From positions 62,001-126,000 of the forward strand of contig NZ_JACHZR010000004.1 of assembly GCF_014193695.1 (NCBI RefSeq): a stretch of 64,000 bases of DNA. The letters are read 5' to 3'. Source of the stretch: Rhizobium sp. BK316 (GTDB taxonomy: Bacteria; Pseudomonadota; Alphaproteobacteria; Rhizobiales; Rhizobiaceae). Made by a program: the position numbers and the translations under genes. Shown in pieces: positions 33,397-40,058 of this stretch (the stretch's first letter is position 1; each line of letters starts with the position of its first letter). Under the pieces are notes generated by a model. The model had not been told where the DNA came from. It saw only the letters and a program-made list of their open reading frames with translations, and did no database searches.

Positions 33397-34044
33397 GTGA
33401 ATGAAGGAAGTGCCGGCGTGATCGATCCCTATGCCATGCTCGGACTGGAGCGAGACGCCACCGGCGAGGCGATCAAGCTTGCCTGGCGCAAGGCCGCCAA
33501 GGGCGCGCATCCGGATGCCGGCGGCGATACCGATCATTTCAACCGGCTGCAGATCGCCTATGAACTGTTGCAGGATCCCGTGCGCCGGCGCGTCTACGAC
33601 GATACCGGCTACGATCCGCAGCTTGCCGACCCCAAAGATCTAGAAGGCGTGCTGATGCTGGAATCGCTGGTCAACGAGGTGATCCTCGACGAGCGCGAAC
33701 CCGGCAGCTTCGACCCTGTCGCCGCCATGCGCCGCAAACTTTCCGACGATATCGTCAAGAGCCGCTTCCATATCCTGGAGCTCGAACGCCACCGCGCCCG
33801 CGTGCGCAAACACATAGACCGCCTCGGCCGGCGGCCGGAAACCGACGTGCTCGGCTCCATGATGCGTGCCCGCAGCGAAGCCATCGCCGACGCCATCCGC
33901 AAGACGGAAAAGCAGATCGCGACGATCGAGCATACCTATACGATGCTCGAAGGGTATTCGTATGAGGTAGAGATTCTGGGGCCGGTGGAAGAGGTGGAAC
34001 TGGTGGATGTGGCGGAGCCGCAGCGCGGGGAGGCTGCGGAGTAG
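33397..34044 (+). CDS. DnaJ-domain (J-domain) protein
   Basis: The 215-residue protein starts at a GTG (33397) behind GGAGGGAC. A J-domain fills the N-terminus: IDPYAMLGLERDATGEAIKL, AWRKAAKGAHPDAGGDTDHF with the HPD motif that stimulates Hsp70 ATPase, and RLQIAYELLQDPVRRRVYDD. The remaining 130 residues are coiled-coil-like (ILELERHRARVRKHIDRLGR) without zinc-binding or substrate domains of true DnaJ. It is probably a specialised DnaK co-chaperone. Longer upstream frames were rejected because the extra codons are not host-like. Confidence 0.88.
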   Translation: MNEGSAGVIDPYAMLGLERDATGEAIKLAWRKAAKGAHPDAGGDTDHFNRLQIAYELLQDPVRRRVYDDTGYDPQLADPKDLEGVLMLESLVNEVILDEREPGSFDPVAAMRRKLSDDIVKSRFHILELERHRARVRKHIDRLGRRPETDVLGSMMRARSEAIADAIRKTEKQIATIEHTYTMLEGYSYEVEILGPVEEVELVDVAEPQRGEAAE

Positions 34045-34125
34045 GGGGTGGCCCTCGTTCCATGTCCTCGTGCAAGATAGGGTGACGTTGTGCTCGTGGC
34101 TCCCTCATCCGGCCCCGGCAATCCG

Positions 34126-34773
34126 TCAGTAAAGCGTCCTCTTATACGCATCCTCAAGATCGGCATCCATCCTGCGCTGCTCATCCTTGTCATCAGGCGC
34201 GCCCGATGTTTCGTCCAGAATGATCTTCACAAGTGACGGCATCTCGGTGCGATCCTGGCGATGTTCGGGGCTCCACAGGTGAGAGCGCCGGAATGCCTTG
34301 GCGCAATGCATGAAGACCTCGTCCACCGTGACCACGACAGCGAGTTTGGGACGGCGATCGTTGACGCTCATGCTCTCCAGAAGGTCAGGATCCCTTGTCA
34401 GAACGGCGCGTCCATTCACGCGCAACGTGTCGTCGAAACCCGGAATCATGAACAGTAGCCCGACACTCGGATTGGCGAGAATATTGACCAATGTATCGAG
34501 ACGGTTGTTGCCGGGCCGGTCCGGTATCGCCAGCGTGCGCTCATCGAGAATTTTGACGAAGCCGACAGGGTCGCCACGCGGGCTGACATCGGCCTTGCCG
34601 TCAGGATTCTGCGTGCCGATGCACAGAAAGGGCGAGCGCCGGATGAACTCCTGCGCGTGTATGCCGAGGGTGCCCCGACACTTCTGTATGGCCAGGGCAT
34701 GCGTCGCCTCGAACAGGCTTCGAAGAGATTGCTCATCGGCTATGGCAAATTCCGGATTGAACTCGAACGCCAT
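34126..34773 (-). CDS. Pyridoxamine 5'-phosphate oxidase-type flavoprotein
   Basis: The 215-residue protein matches the split-barrel FMN-binding group (MSMEG_1061-like): FIRRSPFLCIGTQNPDGKAD, VSPRGDPVGFVKILDERTLA, IPDRPGNNRLDTLVNILANP, SVGLLFMIPGFDDTLRVNGR. Such proteins bind FMN or F420 and reduce various substrates; they are not the vitamin B6 enzyme. It converges with the J-domain gene. A cluster of basic and acidic residues forms the C-terminus (DEQRRMDADLEDAYKRTLY). Confidence 0.88.
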   Translation of the reverse strand: MAFEFNPEFAIADEQSLRSLFEATHALAIQKCRGTLGIHAQEFIRRSPFLCIGTQNPDGKADVSPRGDPVGFVKILDERTLAIPDRPGNNRLDTLVNILANPSVGLLFMIPGFDDTLRVNGRAVLTRDPDLLESMSVNDRRPKLAVVVTVDEVFMHCAKAFRRSHLWSPEHRQDRTEMPSLVKIILDETSGAPDDKDEQRRMDADLEDAYKRTLY

Positions 34774-34924
34774 CGTTATATTCCCCCCTCGAAATTAAAA
34801 TGATGTACGTACATCAGATTTGATATCGTAAATTGTCGTTGCAATCAAGTTGGATCGACCTTGCGGAGGTTGGCCGCTCGCGGCGGGTGGCCGAAGCATG
34901 AAGTGGAGTTCCGGGCTGGCTCCC

Positions 34925-34956
34925 AAAGAAAAAAGCCCGGTGGGGTTTCCGGGCTT
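34925..34956 (-). terminator. Terminator without an assigned gene (possible small RNA end)
   Basis: AAGCCCGG (34933-34940) pairs with CCGGGCTT (34949-34956); on the minus strand the stem is followed by a run rich in T (plus-strand A-run 34925-34934). No minus-strand gene ends here: the next 100 bases upstream (to about 35050) carry only a CTATATTAG element and a GGAGGAGGAG run. A small RNA is plausible. The gap 34774-35177 holds no other gene. Confidence 0.55.
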
Positions 34957-35177
34957 GAGATCAGGTGATGGGCGTGGCGGCTCGTTTCCGCCCCACGTCC
35001 TTACGCGACCTTCTCCTCCTCCGACGCGTGCAATTTCGCTAATATAGCTTGATTGAAACCCGTCGCACAGTTCGCGCAGGAACTGATCAGGGAAAGACCT
35101 GTGGAAATTGGCAGGGAACAATCACCATCATCAGCGGTTCCCTAGTCATAGACCACTGGTTACTTGGGAGAATACCA

Positions 35178-35501
35178 ATGCGTATGAAAATTGTCGCAGC
35201 CTCTTTGCTCGCCCTCGGCATGGCCACACCCGCCTTTGCCCAATCCAACCCGGCCCCGACCGGCACCACGATCGACAAGAGCACCGTCGATTCCGGTGGC
35301 GGCGCGGGCGTCAAAGCCAAGAAGCCGATGGCGATGGACAAGACCACGACCGGCAGCACGAAGGCCGGCAGCGCCATGAAGACGAACAGGCCCGACTGCC
35401 CCGACCACGCCAGCAGCAGCGGCACCGGCAAGCTGCAGACCCAGGGCGGCACCAGCAACGCCACCCCGATGGACGAAGCCTGCGCTTCCCACAATAACTG
35501 A
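35178..35501 (+). CDS. Small exported protein rich in Thr/Ser/Gly
   Basis: The 107-residue product has a signal peptide (MRMKIVAASLLALGMATPAF, cleavage after AQS) and a low-complexity mature part (TGTTIDKSTVDSGGGAGVKA, TTTGSTKAGSAMK) with two cysteines near the end (RPDCPDH and EACASHNN). GGGAG at 35165-35169 supports the ATG at 35178. Its layout, though not its sequence, resembles the glycine-rich exported protein at 12618-13037. Function unknown. Confidence 0.7.
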   Translation: MRMKIVAASLLALGMATPAFAQSNPAPTGTTIDKSTVDSGGGAGVKAKKPMAMDKTTTGSTKAGSAMKTNRPDCPDHASSSGTGKLQTQGGTSNATPMDEACASHNN

Positions 35502-35620
35502 TCTCCCGAAGCCTGATACGGCGCGGGTCGAGGATGCCTGGTCATCATGAGGTGGCCGGGCGTTTTGTGCGGGCAAGTGCAGCGGGCTCGGCGGATGAGT
35601 AAGCGCGGGCGCTTCCCTAT

Positions 35621-35656
35621 CCTCCCTCATTCCTGTGCTTGTCACAGGAATCCAGC
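35621..35656. repeat. Left inverted repeat flanking the GIY-YIG remnant
   Basis: This 36-base palindrome-containing element (core CCTGTGCTTGTCACAGG) is exactly the inverse complement of 36035-36070. It is followed inward by a second hairpin (GCCGCGTGTCCACGCGGC) and GAAGACTC. Confidence 0.8.
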
Positions 35657-35701
35657 AGCCGCGTGTCCACGCGGCGGAAGACTCCTATCCTCCCGACGGC
35701 C

Positions 35702-35969
35702 TCACAACCCCATTGGATGCCAGGAAATATCCTCCCATTCGGGATTATTCTCCTCGATGAGATTGAGCTTCCATTGCCGCGGCCATTTCTTGATCGTTTT
35801 CTCGCGAGTAATCGCCGTCGTCAGCAGGTCATGTTCCTCGAACCAGACTAGTGTCTTCACCCCGTAACGAGAGGTGAAACCCGGCGTCAACTCGTTCTGG
35901 TGTTCGAAGAGGCGACCCGCGATGTCGCGCGTCACTCTTTGACGCGAGGATGTAGACGTAACCCTTCAT
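35702..35969 (-). pseudogene. GIY-YIG endonuclease gene broken by a small deletion
   Basis: On the minus strand the start reads MKGYVYILASK, the beginning of small GIY-YIG nucleases, and then the frame is lost near 35936. A second frame resumes with VTRDIAGRLFEHQNELTPGF and TSRYGVKTLVWFEEHDLLTT and ends ENNPEWEDISWHPMGL, the rest of the same family (conserved REKTIKKWPRQWKLNLIE). Between the two pieces intact relatives have a segment of about eight residues with the YVG of the GIY-YIG motif, which is missing here, so the catalytic centre is gone. It lies between two inverted repeats (35621-35656 and 36035-36070) that could belong to the same mobile module. Confidence 0.8.
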
Positions 35970-36034
35970 GGTTGAAGGATGGCTTATTCCGCTACTGTTT
36001 TTCAAGAGTCTTTTCGGCTTGCGGACGCAAGCCG

Positions 36035-36070
36035 GCTGGATTCCTGTGACAAGCACAGGAATGAGGGAGG
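36035..36070. repeat. Right inverted repeat flanking the GIY-YIG remnant
   Basis: Core CCTGTGACAAGCACAGG, the exact inverse of 35621-35656. The adjoining inner hairpin (GGCTTGCGGACGCAAGCC) differs from the left one in sequence but keeps the pairing, and AGAGTC/GACTC ends match. A third copy of the core lies at 45761-45782. Confidence 0.8.
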
Positions 36071-36209
36071 AGAGGGGCAGCCGGGCGTACTATCTTTCGA
36101 CTCAGTACCGACGCTAAACCCGCATAACAACTCAGCCCCCATGGCAACCCACAAATATCCAGCTATGCTCATCCCCGACACCAAAACAGCCCCGGGGAGC
36201 ACACCACGC

Positions 36210-36818
36210 GTGCCGCATATCTACATCGTCACCGATTGCGAATTCGACGGCCCCATACCGGGTACCCACTCGATGCTGTCCTTCGGCTCCGTCGCCGTTT
36301 CCGAGACCGGCCAGATGCTCGGCGAGTTCGAGGCCGTGCTGCAGCCGCTGGAGGGGGCCGGGCGGGACCCCGTGACCATGGCCTTCTGGCAGGCCCATCC
36401 GCAGGCCTTCGCGGCGGCGACCGCCGATCCCGAGCCCGCTGCCGAGGTCATGGCGCGCTTCACCGCCTGGGTGAAATCCTTCGGCGCCGAGCCGATCTTC
36501 GCCGCCCATCCCGTCGCGCTCGACGGCCCGTGGATCGATCACTACCTGAAGCGCTTCACCGGCCGGCCGCTGTTCCAAGGGCCGTGGATTGCCGATCGGC
36601 TGTTCCGGCATCCGCCGCTCTGCATCCTGTCGATGGTGGCGGGTGTGACGGGCCGCAGCCCGTGGGAATGCGATATCGCCCATTATCCGCGCGAATGGCT
36701 CGGCAATATCGAGCACACGCACCGCGCCATCGATGATGCGCGCGGCTATGCCAATCTCCTGCATTTCCTGCTGACGAGACGCGAACCCGGCGGCGGCTAC
36801 CGGCCGCTTCTGTCGTAA
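36210..36818 (+). CDS. DnaQ-like 3'-5' exonuclease (DEDDh superfamily)
   Basis: The 202-residue protein has Exo I as IVTDCEFDGPIPG (Asp and Glu), Exo II within AEPIFAAHPVALDGPWIDHY, and Exo III as HTHRAIDDARGYANLLHFLL (His and Asp), the DEDDh set of nucleases related to the polymerase III epsilon subunit and RNase T. It lacks a clear polymerase-binding tail and is probably an independent exonuclease or oligoribonuclease-like enzyme. I favour the GTG at 36210, preceded by GGGGAG; ATGs at 36141 and 36165 are in frame but the codons between look noncoding. Confidence 0.82.
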   Translation: MPHIYIVTDCEFDGPIPGTHSMLSFGSVAVSETGQMLGEFEAVLQPLEGAGRDPVTMAFWQAHPQAFAAATADPEPAAEVMARFTAWVKSFGAEPIFAAHPVALDGPWIDHYLKRFTGRPLFQGPWIADRLFRHPPLCILSMVAGVTGRSPWECDIAHYPREWLGNIEHTHRAIDDARGYANLLHFLLTRREPGGGYRPLLS

Positions 36819-36879
36819 GGTAAGGGTGAGGGCATTTCGGTTTTTCCGCTGATAGAAAATTGCTCTATCTATTTGTTTT

Positions 36880-36928
36880 CACGCAATTCCGGACGCAAAG
36901 CCACTGTGCACTTTTGCTGGAATTGCTC
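36880..36928. repeat. Dispersed short repeat, copy 1
   Basis: The unit begins CACGCAATTCCGGAC and ends GGAATTGCTC, so its ends are inverted (GCAATTCC and GGAATTGC). A second copy lies at 62804-62851. This type of short intergenic repeat is common in rhizobial genomes. Confidence 0.7.
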
Positions 36929-37314
36929 TAGCCAAGCCGTATCAGCCCCGCCTCGGTCGGCCTGAAGCCGCAGGCACGGTAAAAGCCCTCAAGATGCGGC
37001 TCGAAATCGACATGCAACCATTCCGCCCCGCGCTCACGGGCGATCCGCACCGCCTCCTTCACCAGTTCAGTCGCAATGCCCTGCCGGCGCAGATCCGGAT
37101 GCACTGAGGTATCGAGGATGAAGGCATGGATGCCGCCATCCCAGGCGACATTGACGAAGCCGATCAGCCGCCCCTCGTGATAGGCGCCGAGATGGGCAAG
37201 GCTGCGCGGCAGGATGCGGGCGAAATCCGGCGGCTCGGATGTGCCCCAGGCGGCGGCCCAGAGCGCGGCGAATTCGTCAGGCGAGGGGAAGGGGTCGATG
37301 CGGATGTCTGGCAT
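36928..37314 (-). CDS. GNAT-family N-acetyltransferase
   Basis: The 128-residue protein has the GNAT acetyl-CoA loop (HPDLRRQGIATELVKEAVRI), a strand ILDTSV before it and the C-terminal HLEGFYRACGFRPTEAGLIR. I start at the ATG at 37314 (MPDIRIDPFPSPDEFAALWA); the longer frame upstream has a tail not seen in the family. It probably acetylates an amine or a small metabolite. Next to it on the left lies the short dispersed repeat at 36880-36928. Confidence 0.85.
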   Translation of the reverse strand: MPDIRIDPFPSPDEFAALWAAAWGTSEPPDFARILPRSLAHLGAYHEGRLIGFVNVAWDGGIHAFILDTSVHPDLRRQGIATELVKEAVRIARERGAEWLHVDFEPHLEGFYRACGFRPTEAGLIRLG

Positions 37315-37577
37315 GGAGCGGTGTCCGGTCTGGTCGGGCGTTTCTGTCCATGCAAAGTGACAGAAAATGCAGCCGCGGGCACGCTCTGCAAAATACGATG
37401 CGATGAGCTGCTTGTGCTGGAGGACGTATTCTTGTTCCAAATCGCGCCTGTTGTCTTGCCGCAGCCTTTCAGGGAGAAAGGCAGCGGCAAGAGTGCAGAG
37501 ATCACGTCAGGCTCGCCCGAGGGCCGGTTTCCGGTTTGGGCCAGTCACCGGCTCGCTGGCAAGACCTTCGGCTTCGG

Positions 37578-37940
37578 TCAGTAGCAGACTTCGCCTCTGA
37601 TTGTATGCCCGTCAGGCGCTGCCATCCACTGCCACTGGCAGCGGTCGTAGTCGTCATTGCTGCCGAACAGAAGGGCTCCACGATCTCTGAACCGTCCATC
37701 GAAGTGGTCGCGGCCGAAGTGGTCGTGACCGAAGAACCCCCCGCCGCGATTTTCGGCGAAGTGGCCCATTCCCATTCCTCCAAAGTGCTCGCCTCCCATG
37801 TGCTCGCCTCCTCCGCCATGGCTCTCGCCCCCGTGACCTCCTCCGCCATGCGCCAGCGCGGGCGTTACTGTTGCAATGGAGCCAACTGCGAGGGTCAGAG
37901 AGACAAGACCCGTTACTGCGATCTTACGAAGCATAGACAT
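37578..37940 (-). CDS. Histidine/glycine-rich exported protein
   Basis: The 120-residue product has a signal peptide (MLRKIAVTGLVSLTLAVGSI, cleavage near ALA) and a mature region rich in His, Gly and Phe (HGGGGHGGESHGGGGEHMGG, HDHFGRDHFDGRFRDRG) that could bind Zn, Ni or Cu. The end NDDYDRCQWQWMAAPDGHTI with one or two Cys resembles small rhizobial envelope proteins. AGGA precedes the ATG at 37940. Function unknown, metal storage is a guess. Confidence 0.75.
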   Translation of the reverse strand: MSMLRKIAVTGLVSLTLAVGSIATVTPALAHGGGGHGGESHGGGGEHMGGEHFGGMGMGHFAENRGGGFFGHDHFGRDHFDGRFRDRGALLFGSNDDYDRCQWQWMAAPDGHTIRGEVCY

Positions 37941-38249
37941 GGTCGTTTTCCTATAAGACGGCTCTGTGTAGCCGCCATCAGGATATGTTCATCGAATCTG
38001 GTGAATGCCTGCCACAATTCAGAGTTTTTGCTCACTTCTTGTCACAACTTCTCACGACAGTCTTCAGCACCTGTGATTGCCGGCGCGTAGCGGCCGATAA
38101 TGCGGGGCGGGAGCTTGGTTCCATTCCCGGCAAGGCGCGTCGTCACTCCAGGTTCTGATGCTGCGCCCGCTAACGCCGGCGCCAGCAGAAGCCAGGGCGG
38201 GCAGGTAGGGCTTTAATGACGGGCGGGCGGGTTTGGCGGGGGCGGTGCG

Positions 38250-38303
38250 ACACCCCCTTCTCCCCGGCGGGGAGAAGGTGCCGGCAGGCGGATGAGGGGG
38301 CGA
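38250..38303. repeat. Palindromic intergenic repeat (RIME-like)
   Basis: The element contains the hairpin CTTCTCCCCGGCGGGGAGAAG followed by GTGCCGGCAGGCGGATGAGG, the same order in reverse as copies at 451-499 and within uvrB (42986-43036). The rest of the gap 37941-38316 shows no gene. Confidence 0.75.
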
Positions 38304-38316
38304 CCCGGCAAAACCC

Positions 38317-38784
38317 TTACCGAGCATCCCCCAGCAAGGCACTCAAACTCCACGGCTGCTCGCCCTGCTGGTCGGCGATATCCTCCACCTTCCAGCCGCC
38401 ATGTTCCTTCACCAGCGTATAATAGAGCGTCACCTCTTCGCCGTTGCGGAACTGCACCTCCAGCTCGGCCCTGTTATCCAGCAGGATCGGCTGACCGATC
38501 CTGAGATCGCTCGCCTCGCCATCCTGCCCGGCAATGACGAGATCGAAATCGATCGCCCCGACTTCGCCATCCGGCGTGTTGTCGATATCGGCCTGCAACA
38601 GCGCGTTCAGGTGGTCGGAGAAGAAGGCCGAATAGGGCGAAGGGGCGTCGTCAGAGGCGGTCTCGGCGTTGAAGTTGTAGAGGGCTTGGAGGAGGGCCTT
38701 TGGGGTTCTGTAGGTGGCGGCGAAAATGGGAGAGGCGATCAAGGTGGACAGGGCGAGGCCGAGGATGAAGGTGGGGAGGCGCAT
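38317..38784 (-). CDS. Exported DUF3828-like protein
   Basis: The 155-residue product has a signal peptide (MRLPTFILGLALSTLIASPI, cleavage near FAAT) and a single domain with YRTPKALLQALYNFNAETAS, YSAFFSDHLNALLQADIDNT and a C-terminal VKEHGGWKVEDIADQQGE. This matches the DUF3828/YbjP-type family of periplasmic proteins of unknown role. It is the last ordinary gene before the ABC-3C island. Confidence 0.78.
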   Translation of the reverse strand: MRLPTFILGLALSTLIASPIFAATYRTPKALLQALYNFNAETASDDAPSPYSAFFSDHLNALLQADIDNTPDGEVGAIDFDLVIAGQDGEASDLRIGQPILLDNRAELEVQFRNGEEVTLYYTLVKEHGGWKVEDIADQQGEQPWSLSALLGDAR

Positions 38785-38980
38785 ACAGGCTCCTTTTGGT
38801 GGTGGGGATGTGTAGCAGGAGTCGCGGGCGGGGTAGAGGGCATTCTAAGGTGGTAGAATGGTAGGAGAGACCAACAACCATTCCAGACGTTAGTTGGGCG
38901 CAGAAATGAAGGATTTTCAGGATGCAAGATTCACCCGGATAACTACTTTCGAAACTTGCTGTTAAACCCACGCGTGTTTA

Positions 38981-38997
38981 CATGCTATGCTAGCATG
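38981..38997. promoter_or_regulatory. 17-base palindrome before the ABC-3C operon
   Basis: CATGCTATGCTAGCATG has perfect 7-base arms (CATGCTA and TAGCATG) around TGC and ends 21 bases before the first start codon (39019). It is well placed as an operator or as part of a promoter; no repressor gene is adjacent. Confidence 0.5.
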
Positions 38998-39018
38998 TGG
39001 GGATTCGAGAGGGGGACA

Positions 39019-39534
39019 ATGGCGGGTGAATTACAGACCGCAGTGTCAACAGGCACTGCGCAAGCGTCTCAGATTACGTATCTGCTTAAGAAACTCGATG
39101 AAGAGATCTGCAATAACGTAAAAACTAATAGTTTCATCGATGACCTTCAGATGTTTGAGAACAATCGAGCCGGAGAAACCGTTGTCGGTCTCAAGGCTAA
39201 GCTTGAGAAAGTTGGGAGAGGTGACGAGGTTGCTTTCGCGGAATTGAAGAAAGAGCATTTTTCCAAGCTCCTCGTGAAGTTTGAACACTTTCCTTCTGCG
39301 CAAAAGCTGTTCGCATACTTCCTCTCTCGGATTCACGAGGTTTTTGAGACGCACATTGTCCCCCACGCATCATCATTGAGCCGTCAGGATGTGGAAAAAA
39401 TAGTCGAAGAAAAAATCGTAGTTCCAACGATCGCCGATATGGGAATGGGATTTGAGCACTTTACTCTGAACCATTCGCATATAAGGGGAATGATTTTTTG
39501 GCTCGCGGATCGCTGCTATATTAGGTGGCATTGA
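39019..39534 (+). CDS. ABC-three component system: stand-alone C-terminal-domain component
   Basis: The 171-residue product starts MAGELQTAVSTGTAQASQIT, has a helical middle (FEHFPSAQKLFAYFLSRIHE) and ends HSHIRGMIFWLADRCYIRWH. That last motif (GMIYxLxxxCHIxW) closes the C-terminal domains of effector proteins in ABC-three component conflict systems, but here there is no N-terminal effector domain. The stop overlaps the next start (TGATG). GAGAGG precedes the start. It is probably the docking piece that links the ATPase module to an effector. Base composition is AT-richer than in neighbouring genes. Confidence 0.7.
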   Translation: MAGELQTAVSTGTAQASQITYLLKKLDEEICNNVKTNSFIDDLQMFENNRAGETVVGLKAKLEKVGRGDEVAFAELKKEHFSKLLVKFEHFPSAQKLFAYFLSRIHEVFETHIVPHASSLSRQDVEKIVEEKIVVPTIADMGMGFEHFTLNHSHIRGMIFWLADRCYIRWH

Positions 39535-40058
39535 TGTTTTCTATCTCTTACTCAGCGGCCTACGATCCATTTCATACCGTATTTCGTTTTGCTTCGTTGT
39601 TGTTGAATTCGCAAGATAATAGTCAGCGGTTTGGTGTATTGCAGATATCTGATTTCTATCTTTGTTTTCCGTGGCTTATGAGCGATTTAACAGCCCCAAG
39701 GTCGGTCTCGGGTTTTCAGAAGAAACGTAACGAACTCTTACGAAGATACAAAGCAAGCTCGTACGATATCACCCCCACCGCCTCTACTTTGTTTGAGCGA
39801 ATGGAACCGATCCAGTTAGCGGCTTTAAGCGCGATGCTTTCCAAAAAGCTTGTCGTCGAAACTGATCTGCCTGGGGTCGTGCAAATTCAGCTGGATATGT
39901 TTTCTCAGCGGCTCCTTGAGAGCGTCCAGCGTTATGTCAAAGAAAACAATGAACTCATTTTGTTCCTTTCAGAAGAGTTGCCTAAAATTCCTCTGGCTGG
40001 GAAGGCCGGTCTTAAGGATAGATCGGGTTTGAAAGAGTATCGTTATGACTATGTTTAA
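39534..40058 (+). CDS. ABC-three component system: middle component
   Basis: The 174-residue product (MFSISYSAAYDPFHTVFRFA) has the features of ABC-3C middle components: AAYDPFHTVFRFASLLLN, QISDFYLCFPWLMSDLTAPR, then an alpha-helical C-terminus (IPLAGKAGLKDRSGLKEYRY). These small proteins bridge the ATPase and the effector. It overlaps the previous gene by one base and the next by 14 bases, the tight packing seen in such operons. AGGTGG lies five bases before the ATG. Confidence 0.72.
   Translation: MFSISYSAAYDPFHTVFRFASLLLNSQDNSQRFGVLQISDFYLCFPWLMSDLTAPRSVSGFQKKRNELLRRYKASSYDITPTASTLFERMEPIQLAALSAMLSKKLVVETDLPGVVQIQLDMFSQRLLESVQRYVKENNELILFLSEELPKIPLAGKAGLKDRSGLKEYRYDYV

Noticed and set aside
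34795..35121. A 108-residue minus-strand frame across the orphan terminator
   Set aside because: It reads straight through a strong terminator stem and has no coding character.
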